Part shown: piece after piece, positions 33,129 through 43,599 of the stretch
Numbering within the stretch: the first letter of the stretch is position 1
Layout of the letters: every line of letters starts with the position of its first letter
Source of the DNA: JAKQDH01 sp029558835
GTDB taxonomy: Bacteria; Planctomycetota; Phycisphaerae; UBA1845
Assembly: GCA_035356615.1 (NCBI GenBank)
Contig: DAOQSN010000021.1
Location: 29,786-93,785 of the forward strand
Length of the DNA stretch: 64,000 bases
Reading direction: 5' to 3'
The notes under the pieces: generated by a model
The model's input: only the letters and a program-made list of their open reading frames with translations
Told to the model about the DNA's origin: nothing
Databases searched by the model: none
Translations under genes and position numbers: made by a program

Positions 33129-34018
33129 CAGTTCATTGATACTCCCGTCCAGCCCCGGCGCAACAGCCGGAACTGCACCAGTGCCACCACGAGAATCATG
33201 GCAAACAGGACGTAGGACTGGGCACTCGCCATGCCCAGTTCCAGCTTCTGCCACGCCTCCTGGTATATGTGGTAGAGCAGCACGTCGGTGCTCCGGCGGG
33301 GTCCGCCGCGCGTCATCACGTACACCGGCGTGAACAACTGGAACGCCGCGATCGTCGTCGTCACCACGACGAACAGCATCGTCGGGGCGAGCAGCGGCAG
33401 CGTGATGTGCAGAAACCGGCGCCAGGCGTTGCAGCCGTCCAGAGCGGCCGCCTCAAACAGCGACCCCGGTATACTCTGTATACCGGCCAGGAAGATGATC
33501 ATCCGCGGCCCCAACCCGATCCACAGACTCATCGCCACCAGCGCCAGCAACGCCCAGCCCGGTTCCCCGAGAAAGTTCGTTGTCCCCGCGCCACCGAGCC
33601 ACTTGACGCAACCGTTCAGCAACCCCACCTCCGGCAGCAGGATCCAGATCCACACCATCGACAGCGCCACCTGCGAGCTGACCGCCGGAATGTAGAACAA
33701 CGTGCGGAACAGGCCCATGCCGCGTAACGGCTGCGCCACCAGCACCGCCACCCCCAGCGCCGTCACCACGCCCAGCGGGACGCTCAATACTACATAGAGC
33801 AGCGTGTTGCTTACCGCCTGCCGGAAGAACGGATCGGTCCACAAGGCCGTAAAGTTCCCCCCCCCGACGAAAGGATGCTCCGGCTTGAGCAGGTGCCAGC
33901 GATGCAGCGCCAGATACCCCGCTACCCCCAGCGGCAGCAGCGCGAACACCGCCAGATACACGGTAGCCGGCGCGACAAACAGATATCCCCGCCAGGATGG
34001 CCTCTCCACGCTCTTCAT
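33128..34018 (-). CDS. Carbohydrate ABC transporter permease (MalF-like)
   Basis: The 296-aa protein has six membrane helices, starting GYLFVAPATVYLAVFALLPL. It carries the MalF-type EAA loop SLFEAAALDGCNAWRRFLHI before the last two helices. Its ATG overlaps the stop of the substrate-binding-protein gene by 4 bases (ATGA) and its own stop overlaps the next permease. The three genes are therefore tightly coupled in the order binding protein, MalF-like, MalG-like. It lies in the cytoplasmic membrane and moves sugar or oligosaccharide. The family does not fix the sugar. Confidence 0.93.
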   Translation of the reverse strand: MKSVERPSWRGYLFVAPATVYLAVFALLPLGVAGYLALHRWHLLKPEHPFVGGGNFTALWTDPFFRQAVSNTLLYVVLSVPLGVVTALGVAVLVAQPLRGMGLFRTLFYIPAVSSQVALSMVWIWILLPEVGLLNGCVKWLGGAGTTNFLGEPGWALLALVAMSLWIGLGPRMIIFLAGIQSIPGSLFEAAALDGCNAWRRFLHITLPLLAPTMLFVVVTTTIAAFQLFTPVYVMTRGGPRRSTDVLLYHIYQEAWQKLELGMASAQSYVLFAMILVVALVQFRLLRRGWTGVSMN

Positions 34019-35439
34019 GGCTCAGCCAGCGCCGCGTCCATCAGCCGCACTGTCCGCCGCAGCGCCTCGGCAACCGACAGCGTCCCCCGCGCGTGCAGCA
34101 GGTCCTCCATCATCTCCCGTCCCAGCTCCTCCAGAAACGGATAGCGCTCGACCCGCGCCCCCCACGGCGGCCGGGCATACGCCACCTCCGCCAAAAACGC
34201 ATCCTCAATCGGCGTGCCCGCGAACTGCGCCGCGGCGAGCTTATTGCCGGAAATCGCCAGACCCGAGGCCACCCGCCGCACCTGCACGTCACGACTCGTC
34301 ATAAACTTAACATACTCCCACGCCAACTGCGACTGCCGCGACGCCGCAGTGACCGCCAGACCGGCCGCATACACGACCGTCGCCCGCTCCCGCTCAGCCG
34401 CTTCCTCCCGCCCCCGCACCGGCAGCGGCACCACGCCCACGTCCAGCCCGTCCGCGCGGTAATCGAGCAACATCCAATGCCCCTTGAGGTCCATGGCCGC
34501 CCGCCCGCTGCGGAACAGGTCCGTGCCGGCAATCGCGCTGTCGCGCAGGTCCGGCGCCACTCGGTGTTTCGTCATCAGTTCCACGATGAACTCGACGGCC
34601 TCCACCGACTGCGGGCCGTCAAAGTACCCGCTCGCCCGCCGGCCGTCCGGGTCCAGCACGTCCGCCCCGTTGGTCCACAGCCACAGCACCCACAGCGGCA
34701 TCCAGTTCTCGAAGTAGAAACCGTACTGCGTCGGCCGCGCCGCACCCGCCGGCCGGACCGTCAACGCCTTCGCCTTCTGAAGAAACTCGTCCCACGTCCA
34801 CCCCGCCTGCGGATACGCAACGTGGGCCTCGTCAAACAGCCTCTTGTTGTAGAACATCATCATCGGCGTGAAGTCCAGCGGGATGGCATACAGAGATGAA
34901 CCCCGCCGGGCCACTTCGACCACCGGCTCGAAGTACTGAGTAAGATCGAATTGCGGGTCGCTCTCGATGAGCGGCGTCAGGTCCCGCAGCACGCCGTTGT
35001 CGATGAACACCGCCGCCGCCGAGGCATCCAGGTGGATCACGTCGGGCATGCAGCCGGCCACGTGCATCATCAGCAGCTTCGGCGTGTATTGCCCGTAACC
35101 GGGAATCTGCTCCATCTGCAAGCGGACGCCGGGATGCGCCGCCTCGAACTCCTGCCGGAACTGGCGCTCGAGCCGCACCAGGCCCGGCTCGACGTCCGGC
35201 CCGGTCCAGTTGGCCACCCGCAACACCGTCGTGCTCGGCTCGTCCTCCCGCGCGCAGCCGCCTGCCGCGGCGGCAAACAGCACGACCGTTGCTGCCCAGA
35301 TCGCCGCGAGACAGCTCCACCGACAGGGGAAACCGACCGACCGTGTGGGGTGGCATGGCCAAACGGAGCGCCGCCATGCTGTGTCACGTGCCCGACGGTC
35401 CCACCTGTAGCAGCATGCCGGCGCCTTCGGCTTGGGCAT
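34015..35439 (-). CDS. Sugar ABC transporter substrate-binding lipoprotein (start uncertain)
   Basis: The mature protein begins at a lipobox (AAAAGGC-AREDEPSTT) after a hydrophobic stretch LAAIWAATVVLFAAAAGG. The rest is a family 1 solute-binding protein: EEFxxAxP-type FEAAHPGVRLQMEQIPGYGQ, PDVIHLDASAAAVFIDNGVL and WEYVKFMTSRDVQVRRVASG. Between the lipobox and palindrome G no ATG, GTG or TTG lies in frame, except a GTG only nine codons before the lipobox cysteine. The nearest ATG, at 35439, is inside palindrome G. It has GAGGGTGGC just upstream and would give 474 aa with a repeat-derived N-terminus. Either the real start sits in the repeat or the repeat has displaced it. Confidence 0.8.
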   Translation of the reverse strand: MPKPKAPACCYRWDRRARDTAWRRSVWPCHPTRSVGFPCRWSCLAAIWAATVVLFAAAAGGCAREDEPSTTVLRVANWTGPDVEPGLVRLERQFRQEFEAAHPGVRLQMEQIPGYGQYTPKLLMMHVAGCMPDVIHLDASAAAVFIDNGVLRDLTPLIESDPQFDLTQYFEPVVEVARRGSSLYAIPLDFTPMMMFYNKRLFDEAHVAYPQAGWTWDEFLQKAKALTVRPAGAARPTQYGFYFENWMPLWVLWLWTNGADVLDPDGRRASGYFDGPQSVEAVEFIVELMTKHRVAPDLRDSAIAGTDLFRSGRAAMDLKGHWMLLDYRADGLDVGVVPLPVRGREEAAERERATVVYAAGLAVTAASRQSQLAWEYVKFMTSRDVQVRRVASGLAISGNKLAAAQFAGTPIEDAFLAEVAYARPPWGARVERYPFLEELGREMMEDLLHARGTLSVAEALRRTVRLMDAALAEP

Positions 35440-35446
35440 GCCACCC
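35348..35446. repeat. Dispersed palindrome, copy G
   Basis: The plus strand reads GGGTGGCATGGCCAAACGGA at the left and GGCGCCTTCGGCTTGGGCAT with CCACCC at the right (35446). A flank GACAGGGGAAACCGA at 35322-35336 matches the outer end motif. It overlaps the likely start of the binding-protein gene. Confidence 0.87.
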
Positions 35447-35745
35447 TCACAGTGTCCCACTCGTGGGGAGCTATTCAGCGACGCCATGGAGGGCGCGTGG
35501 AGGTACCATGCCTTCCGGGGACCCCTGTCGTGGGCAGGCATGCGCCGCCGGGGCAAGCATGTGGCTGCTCTCATGCCTGTGCAACGGCACGACGCCGAAG
35601 ACCCGCGCTGCGTCAGTGGTCGTCCGTGTCCGCAGGCTTGCGCCTGCGGCGCTGACCGCCTCACGTACGGGTAAGCTTGAGGGTGCCGCATCGCCGGGCA
35701 TACTCAGGCGTCGGTGCGGCGCGGTCAAGTACGGCCACCGCGCGG
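35440..35745. other. Intergenic region
   Basis: These 306 bases lie between the binding-protein start and the MFS stop. Beyond the edge of palindrome G I see no gene; frames here have no family likeness. Confidence 0.45.
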
Positions 35746-37170
35746 TTACGCCCCCGACTGCGTTCCCGGCGTCGTGCCGCCGGTGTTCCCCGTGCGTTCC
35801 GTTCCCGGCGTCGCCGGCCGGGCCGGCTGCTCCGCGGGCGCGTGCGGAATGCTCGCCAGGATCGGCACGTCCACGGGGCCCTCCACCAACCGGTCGCTCA
35901 CCGCGCGAATGCCGATCGGCACCGCCACGGCCGGCACCTCTACCACCCGCCACAGCAGCGGCAGAATGAGCAGCCGCCCACCCGTCGATAGCAGAAACAG
36001 CAGCAGATACGCCGCCCGGTCCTCCCCGGCCAGATGCAGCAGCACCGCGCCGGCCGCCGACCCGGTAACCGTGGCCAACGCATGCCCGACGTTGTAGATC
36101 GTCAGCATGCTGGTGCGCTCTTCCTCGGCGATCGTCTCAAACAGCATCAGGAACGTCGCCAGTTCATACGCCGCCCACGCCACCCCGCCCAGCAACTGCA
36201 CGCCCACCAGGTACGGCACCGCGCTCGACACCGCCCATAACCCCGCCATCGGGACGATCCCCCACCCCCCCAGCCACAACAGCCGCCGCGTCCCGAACCG
36301 CCGCGCCAGCCGCCCCAAAGCCGGCAGCATCATGATCTTGGCGACGTAAAACGCGGCCAGCAGCAGCGTGTAATGGACGTACGCCAGCCGCAACTCCCCC
36401 ACCATGTATGACGTGAAATACGGCGCCGCCATCTGCGCCATCATCTGCACGGCCAGCATGTACACCAGCAACCGCACGCCGGCATGGCGCGGCTGTTCGA
36501 GCAACACCCGCGGCGAGACGCTCCGGGCGACCCCGGCCCCGGCCGCCGGCTCCGTATGCATGCTCAGGAACGTCACCGACACCAGTCGAAACACGGCCGC
36601 TGCCAGAAACACCAGCCCGAATCCGTGCAGTGCCTGCCCGCGCGCGTCCATCACGTTCAGCAGCCCGCCCGCGCCGAGCACTGCCGCCAGCATCGCGATC
36701 TGCGTCGTCCGCGTCCGCCGCGCGAAGAACCGCGCCCGCAGACGTTGCGGCACCAGCCGTCCGATCCAGGTGTTCCACGCCGGCGTCGTACCCATGCCGG
36801 CCGCCCAGTACACCGTCGCCAGCAGCAACACCCCCGGTCCCGAGATGCTTCCCCGCCACGCCGCCCACATCAGCGGCAGAAAGTTCACCGCCTGAATCGT
36901 TGCGCTCAGCACCACCCAGCGCTTGTGCGACCGCAGACGCCGCACCAGGAACGGCGAAGCCAATTGCAGCACCGCACCGGCCAGCAGCGGCAGCGTGCTC
37001 GCCAGCCCGGCCAGGATCTCCCCCAGCCCCACCGCCAGCACGAACGCCGGCAGGTACGTCTCGCCCGTCCCCATCATGACGCTGCACGCCGTGCCGTCGC
37101 CGACGCAGGCGCACAGGTTCCGCCGCAACTGGCTGGGTGATCGAGTAGGCGACATAGGGTGGCGTACCAT
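35746..37170 (-). CDS. Major facilitator superfamily transporter
   Basis: The protein has about 12 predicted membrane helices in two halves. The first is LPAFVLAVGLGEILAGLAST with the charged loop RRLRSHKRWVVLS. The second begins near GVRLLVYMLAVQMMAQMAAP. The intervening PQRLRARFFARRTRTTQIAM is an MFS-type cytoplasmic loop. The C-terminal 60 residues are a Pro/Thr/Gly tail. From the ATG at 37170 the length is 474 aa; an ATG at 37155 also fits. The frame continues upstream through palindrome H to 37335, and that part is repeat-derived. No substrate can be named. Its position after the sugar ABC operon suggests sugar or drug transport. Confidence 0.82.
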   Translation of the reverse strand: MVRHPMSPTRSPSQLRRNLCACVGDGTACSVMMGTGETYLPAFVLAVGLGEILAGLASTLPLLAGAVLQLASPFLVRRLRSHKRWVVLSATIQAVNFLPLMWAAWRGSISGPGVLLLATVYWAAGMGTTPAWNTWIGRLVPQRLRARFFARRTRTTQIAMLAAVLGAGGLLNVMDARGQALHGFGLVFLAAAVFRLVSVTFLSMHTEPAAGAGVARSVSPRVLLEQPRHAGVRLLVYMLAVQMMAQMAAPYFTSYMVGELRLAYVHYTLLLAAFYVAKIMMLPALGRLARRFGTRRLLWLGGWGIVPMAGLWAVSSAVPYLVGVQLLGGVAWAAYELATFLMLFETIAEEERTSMLTIYNVGHALATVTGSAAGAVLLHLAGEDRAAYLLLFLLSTGGRLLILPLLWRVVEVPAVAVPIGIRAVSDRLVEGPVDVPILASIPHAPAEQPARPATPGTERTGNTGGTTPGTQSGA

Positions 37171-37247
37171 AGACCCCGCCGGCAGCCTGTCAACGTCCCG
37201 CCCGCCCGGCCACGCCAATGGGATACCCGCTGGGTGCCATGACCGCC

Positions 37248-37342
37248 GGGTGGCATGCTCAAGCCGAAGGCGCCGGCATGCTGCCGTGGCAGTCGCTCGT
37301 CGGAGTAAGGGCATGGCGGCGCTGCGCTTGGCCATGCCACCC
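37248..37342. repeat. Dispersed palindrome, copy H
   Basis: GGGTGGCATGCTCAAGCCGA starts at 37248 and CATGGCGGCGCTGCGCTTGG leads to GCCATGCCACCC ending at 37342. It lies in the divergent region between the MFS gene and rlmI, and an upstream TGGGATACCCGCTGGGTG at 37219 hints at a degenerate outer end. Confidence 0.88.
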
Positions 37343-37365
37343 GGGCGTACCCATCGGTCTCCCGT

Positions 37366-37396
37366 TTGTGTGCAGCTACTCAGCCGACGGTATACT
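37366..37396 (+). promoter_or_regulatory. Promoter with possible leaderless start for rlmI
   Basis: TATACT (37391-37396) is followed by 7 bases and the ATG at 37404. The best -35 is TTGTGT (37366-37371) with a long 19-nt spacer. No SD is present, which favours a leaderless transcript. Confidence 0.4.
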
Positions 37397-37403
37397 CCCG
37401 CCC

Positions 37404-38603
37404 ATGTCGGATACCGCCGGACCCGCTGCCGCTGCCCCCCGCGCCACGCCCTGGGTTGAGCTGCGCTCCGCGGCCTTCCACACCTTCATCTACCAGAAGA
37501 TGATGCAGGTCGCTTCGCCCGATGCCCAGCCGGGCGATTGCGTGACCGTATACGACAAGCACGGCCAACTGTTCGGCCATGGACTGTACAACCCGCGCTC
37601 CGCCCTGACGCTGCGCATGCTGAACTTCTCGCCCCAGCCGATTGACGCCGCCTTCTGGCGGGAGACGCTTGCCCGCGCGGTGGACCTGCGCACGCGGTTG
37701 CTGGGCCTGCCCGCGGTTACCGACGCGTATCGGCTGGTCCACGCGGAAGGCGACGACCTGAGCGGCCTCGTGGTCGATCGCTTTGCTGACGTGCTCTCGC
37801 TCGAGGTATTCAGCCTCGGCATGTGGCGCCGCCTCGACGAGCTGCTCCCCGTGTTGCACGAGCTGGTTGGGACGCAGCATCACCGCGTGCACGTCGATGA
37901 CCGCGTGCAGGAACAGGAGGCGTTCCGCACGCCGGGCTCGCAGTCACCGCAGCTACCCGCGACCGTCAACATCACCGAGCACGGCGTGCGCTTCCGCGTG
38001 CAGTTCGACGTGGGACATAAGACGGGCTTTTTCTGCGACCAGCGGGACAACCGGCGGCGCTTCGCCGGTATGGTCAACGACGCGGAGGTCCTCGACCTGT
38101 GCAGCTACTCCGGCGGCTTCGGGCTGTACGCGAAGGTGCTGGGCAAGGCCCGCGCCGCCACCTGCGTGGACCTGGACGAAGAAGCCGTCGAACTCGCCCG
38201 GCGCAACGCGAACCTGAATCAGGTCCGCGTCGACACCGTGCAGGCCGATGCCTTCATCTACATGCGGCAAATGCAGATGAACCGCCGCCAGTTTGACGCG
38301 GTCGTGCTCGATCCGCCGAAGCTCATCTTCGGCCGCAACGACACCGGTGGGGGAGATCGCAAGTACGCCGATCTCAATCGGCTGGCGGCCGGCCTGGTGC
38401 GCCCGGGCGGGCTGCTGCTGACTTGCTCGTGCAGTGGCGCGCTGGCGCGCGAGGAATTCACGCGGCTGGTGCTGGCCGCCCTGCGCCAGGCCGACCGTGA
38501 GGCCCAGCTTCTTGATTCCGCCGGCGCTGCTGCCGACCACCCCGTCTCCCCGCGCTGTCCCGAATCGGCGTACTTGAAGGCTCTCTGGCTGCGCCTCCGG
38601 TGA
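37404..38603 (+). CDS. rlmI: Class I SAM-dependent rRNA methyltransferase (RlmI-like)
   Basis: The 399-aa protein is full length for the RlmI/RlmK family. A PUA-like N-terminal RNA-binding segment (QPGDCVTVYDKHGQLFGHGL) precedes an EEHD-like linker (NITEHGVRFRVQFDVGHKTG). The Rossmann methyltransferase core has motif I LDLCSYSGGFGLYAKVLGKA and the DPPKL motif in DAVVLDPPKLIFG. The C-terminus carries the family block GGLLLTCSCSGALAREEF. The family methylates 23S rRNA cytosine (C1962 in E. coli). The ATG at 37404 is preferred over a longer frame that runs through palindrome H. Confidence 0.9.
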   Translation: MSDTAGPAAAAPRATPWVELRSAAFHTFIYQKMMQVASPDAQPGDCVTVYDKHGQLFGHGLYNPRSALTLRMLNFSPQPIDAAFWRETLARAVDLRTRLLGLPAVTDAYRLVHAEGDDLSGLVVDRFADVLSLEVFSLGMWRRLDELLPVLHELVGTQHHRVHVDDRVQEQEAFRTPGSQSPQLPATVNITEHGVRFRVQFDVGHKTGFFCDQRDNRRRFAGMVNDAEVLDLCSYSGGFGLYAKVLGKARAATCVDLDEEAVELARRNANLNQVRVDTVQADAFIYMRQMQMNRRQFDAVVLDPPKLIFGRNDTGGGDRKYADLNRLAAGLVRPGGLLLTCSCSGALAREEFTRLVLAALRQADREAQLLDSAGAAADHPVSPRCPESAYLKALWLRLR

Positions 38604-38861
38604 GTCACCGTGTGCGCGTCGGCACCGCTACGACGGAGCCCAAGCGGAAGCGAGGGGCAAATGCGGTTGCACTTGATGACTCCACCCAAGCTGGGTCCAG
38701 CCGCGCGTGCCCCACCTTCGTTTGCTCATCGCCATTCCCCGCTCGGGCTCGGATGGGGCCGTCGTTTCCACTCGGGCCCGGAGGGCATGCTTACACTCGC
38801 GCAGGCCTGCATCGCGCGGCGGTACTCATCGACGAGACAGGGTGGAGCACTACCGCGAGCG

Positions 38862-41392
<2,531 letters not shown>

Positions 41393-41396
<4 letters not shown>

Positions 41397-41863
41397 GGCT
41401 CGGCAGCGCGCGGGCCGCTCGCCCGCGGCAACGTGATCCACAGATACCCTTGATGATACCGGGCCGTGATCCCGGTAAGGTCCACGTCCGCCGGCACTGA
41501 CAACCGCCGGCGGAACCGCCCGGAGTCGATCTCCATCACGTGGACGCTGACCGACTTGTCTTCCTGGGGCGGCGTGGGGCGCGGGCGAACGCCGCGCACA
41601 TGCAGCACCCCGTCGTCCACACGCACGTCGATGTCGCTGCACTGCACGCCGGCCAGCTCAACGCAGACCAGATAGCGATCCGCCATTTCGTACAGGTTCA
41701 GACGAGGCTGCCAGGCCTTGGGGGTATGGGCGTGGAAGAAGTGCTGCTGCGCCCATTCATTCATCATCGACCAGACGTCGTCGGCCAGATCGTCGAACCC
41801 GGGTTCACCGGCTGCCAGTGGGCAAGCGGGAGGGTTCGGTACCGGCACAAATCGGGCAGCCAT
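41393..41863 (-). CDS. Small heat-shock protein (Hsp20/alpha-crystallin family)
   Basis: The 156-aa protein starts at the ATG at 41863 with GGGAGGT 6 nt upstream. An alpha-crystallin domain covers about residues 55-145, with PRLNLYEMADRYLVCVELAG and DIDVRVDDGVLHVRGVRPRP. The end is short (YLWITLPRASGPRAAEP) and lacks the usual C-terminal I-x-I motif, which in other sHSPs helps assembly. It is transcribed with lon from a divergent promoter shared with the panB side. It would hold unfolded clients for Lon or for refolding. Confidence 0.9.
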
Positions 41864-41947
41864 CGCAGCACCTCCCGCGCAGGCGAAAACCCCGCGCGCC
41901 GCGCAACCAACCGGAGACATGCGACCGGCGGCACAGCGCGAGAAACC

Positions 41948-41976
41948 ACTCTACCGGCGGCTCCCGCGGGGGTCAA
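41948..41976 (-). promoter_or_regulatory. Sigma70-type promoter for hsp20-lon
   Basis: TTGACC (41976-41971), a 17-nt spacer and TAGAGT (41953-41948) on the minus strand, about 85 nt before the hsp20 ATG. No CIRCE inverted repeat (TTAGCACTC-N9-GAGTGCTAA) is present, so HrcA control is unlikely. Confidence 0.5.
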
Positions 41977-42045
41977 CCGCCGGTGCCCCGCCTCCGGTCG
42001 CGGGCCCACGTCTGGGCCACCGCTGCGGCGCATTGCCGCCGCCGG

Positions 42046-42086
42046 CATCCGACATTCGACAGTCGACAATCACCAATCGCCAATCC
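42046..42086. repeat. Short tandem ACATTCGACAGTCGACAATC-type repeat
   Basis: Imperfect 7-8 nt units CGACATT, CGACAGT, CGACAAT, CACCAAT and CGCCAAT run in tandem. The stretch is similar to those at 2327 and 49562. Confidence 0.65.
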
Positions 42087-42109
42087 CGCGGCCCGTTTGC
42101 TCCCGTCGC

Positions 42110-42138
42110 TTGTCAAGGCTGGGCGCCGGACGTATGCT
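42110..42138 (+). promoter_or_regulatory. Promoter for panB with possible leaderless start
   Basis: TTGTCA (42110-42115), a 17-nt spacer and TATGCT (42133-42138), with the ATG at 42146 only 7 bases on and no SD. Confidence 0.5.
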
Positions 42139-42145
42139 GCGCGCG

Positions 42146-43009
42146 ATGGAAACCACCCGCGGCAAAGTCACCATCCGCACGCTTCAGGCGAAGAAACGCG
42201 AAGGTCAGAAGATCACCATGCTGACCTGCTACGACTACCTGACCGCGCAAATCATGGAGGAGGCGCGCGTGGACTCCCTGCTGGTGGGCGACACCTATGG
42301 TGAGGTGATCCTGGGGCATTCGAGCACGCTCCCGGTGACGCTGGACCACTTGGTGACGGTCGCCTCGGCCGTGCGGCGCGGGGCACCCTCGGCCTACCTG
42401 GTTGGCGACATGCCCTACCTGAGCTATCAGGTTTCGCCGGAGACGGCCATTCGCAGCGCCGGGCGATTCATGGCTGAGGCAGGGTGCGATTGCGTCAAGG
42501 TGGAGGTGGACCGCAGGCTTGCTCGCACGGTCGAGGCCATGTCGGCCGCGACCATTCCCGTCATGGCCCACCTTGGATTGAAGCCACAGTCGATTCAGAC
42601 CGTGGGGGGGTACAGAGTCCAGGGTCGCTCCGCCGAGGATGCCCTCCGCATCATCGAGGACGCCAAGATCATGGAGTCGGCGGGGGCGGTAGCCCTACTG
42701 CTTGAGGCTGTCCCGACGGAGGTAGCGGGAATCGTCGCTTCGTCGACGGAGTTGCCCGTCATCGGCTGTGTGGCGGGACCGGCCTGCGACGGGCACGTGG
42801 TGGTCCTGCACGACATGTTGGGCTACGGCGGGGGGCACCCGCCGCGGTCCGTCAAGCAGTACGCCCACCTGCATGACGTGTTGCTGGATGCGTTCCGCAT
42901 CTACGCCCAGGACGTTCAGGACGGGGACTTCCCCACCGGCGAGCACAGCACGAGCATGGAGGCCGACGAACTGCGGAAGTTGCGGAGCATGCTCGGCGCT
43001 GCCGGCTGA
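42146..43009 (+). CDS. panB: 3-methyl-2-oxobutanoate hydroxymethyltransferase
   Basis: PanB makes ketopantoate for pantothenate and coenzyme A, using 5,10-methylene-THF. The 287-aa protein has MLTCYDYLTAQIMEEARVDS, VGDTYGEVILGHSSTLPVTL, YLVGDMPYLSY and MAHLGLKPQSIQTVGGYRVQ, all family blocks. A second ATG at 42134 lies in frame and would place MLRA before this start. The promoter position favours 42146. The gene is divergent from hsp20-lon. The rest of the pathway is not nearby. Confidence 0.95.
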   Translation: METTRGKVTIRTLQAKKREGQKITMLTCYDYLTAQIMEEARVDSLLVGDTYGEVILGHSSTLPVTLDHLVTVASAVRRGAPSAYLVGDMPYLSYQVSPETAIRSAGRFMAEAGCDCVKVEVDRRLARTVEAMSAATIPVMAHLGLKPQSIQTVGGYRVQGRSAEDALRIIEDAKIMESAGAVALLLEAVPTEVAGIVASSTELPVIGCVAGPACDGHVVVLHDMLGYGGGHPPRSVKQYAHLHDVLLDAFRIYAQDVQDGDFPTGEHSTSMEADELRKLRSMLGAAG

Positions 43010-43073
43010 CCGAGGGGACTCACGCAGGAGCGTGTTGACGAAGGGGGACGGTGTCGGGGGGCACCGGTTCGTC

Positions 43074-43079
43074 TATAAT
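43074..43079 (+). promoter_or_regulatory. -10 box upstream of the DUF151 gene
   Basis: A perfect TATAAT (43074-43079) with no good -35. It would give either a leader of about 90 nt to the DUF151 gene or a leaderless 14-codon ORF starting at 43086. Confidence 0.35.
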
Positions 43080-43085
43080 GTCCGG

Positions 43086-43130
43086 ATGCGGCGCGGATCG
43101 GTGCGCCGTCGGCAGGGGAAAGGAAGGTAG
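43086..43130 (+). CDS. Possible 14-codon leader peptide
   Basis: ATG at 43086, 6 bases after the TATAAT, opens a frame of MRRGSVRRRQGKGR ending in TAG at 43130. Half of the residues are Arg or Lys. It is very short and may be chance. If translated it could act in cis on the DUF151 gene 47 bases downstream. Confidence 0.2.
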   Translation: MRRGSVRRRQGKGR

Positions 43131-43177
43131 AGCGGCGCGCGCCGGAGCGGTCGGCGCGTGCCCGGCGAGATACTGGT

Positions 43178-43576
43178 ATGTTGGTGCCCATGCAGTTGGC
43201 GCGGATCGTCATCGTCGATGCGCCCGAAGAGAAGGCGTCGATGATCATCCTGCACGAGGTTGATGGAGACCGGGCGTTTCCCATCCTGATCGGGCTGAGC
43301 GAGGCCTACGCGATCGATCGGCGGACAAAGAGCGTGCCCGTGCCGCGGCCCATGACGCACGACCTGATGATGAGCGTCATCGAGCACCTGGACGGGAAAC
43401 TGGAGCAGATTATCATCAACGAGTTGCGGGACCAGACCTTCTTCGCCCGTCTGCTCATCCGGCGCAATGGGGAGTTGATCGAGGTGGACGCGCGGCCGTC
43501 CGACGCCATCGCCCTCAGTGCCGGTACCAAGACGCCGATTCTCGTTGACGAATCCGTGTTGAAGGAAGTGTGCTGA
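43178..43576 (+). CDS. Bifunctional nuclease-domain (BFN/DUF151) protein
   Basis: The 132-aa protein is a single BFN domain: MQLARIVIVDAPEEKASMII, FPILIGLSEAYAIDRRTKSV and ARPSDAIALSAGTKTPILVD. The IDxRTK and RPSDAIALA-type blocks are the family markers. Plant homologues cut both DNA and RNA; the bacterial role is not settled. The ATG at 43178 is preferred because GAGATACTGG precedes it, but the ATG at 43190 (MQLARI) is the family-like start. The stop overlaps a GTG of the next frame, so the kinase gene downstream is probably co-transcribed. Confidence 0.85.
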   Translation: MLVPMQLARIVIVDAPEEKASMIILHEVDGDRAFPILIGLSEAYAIDRRTKSVPVPRPMTHDLMMSVIEHLDGKLEQIIINELRDQTFFARLLIRRNGELIEVDARPSDAIALSAGTKTPILVDESVLKEVC

Positions 43577-43599
43577 CCCCCGCGGGACAGGGCAGGCGA

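Noticed and set aside
35440..35745. A MalK-type ATPase or other gene between the binding protein and the MFS gene
   Set aside because: No Walker motif is seen in any frame there.
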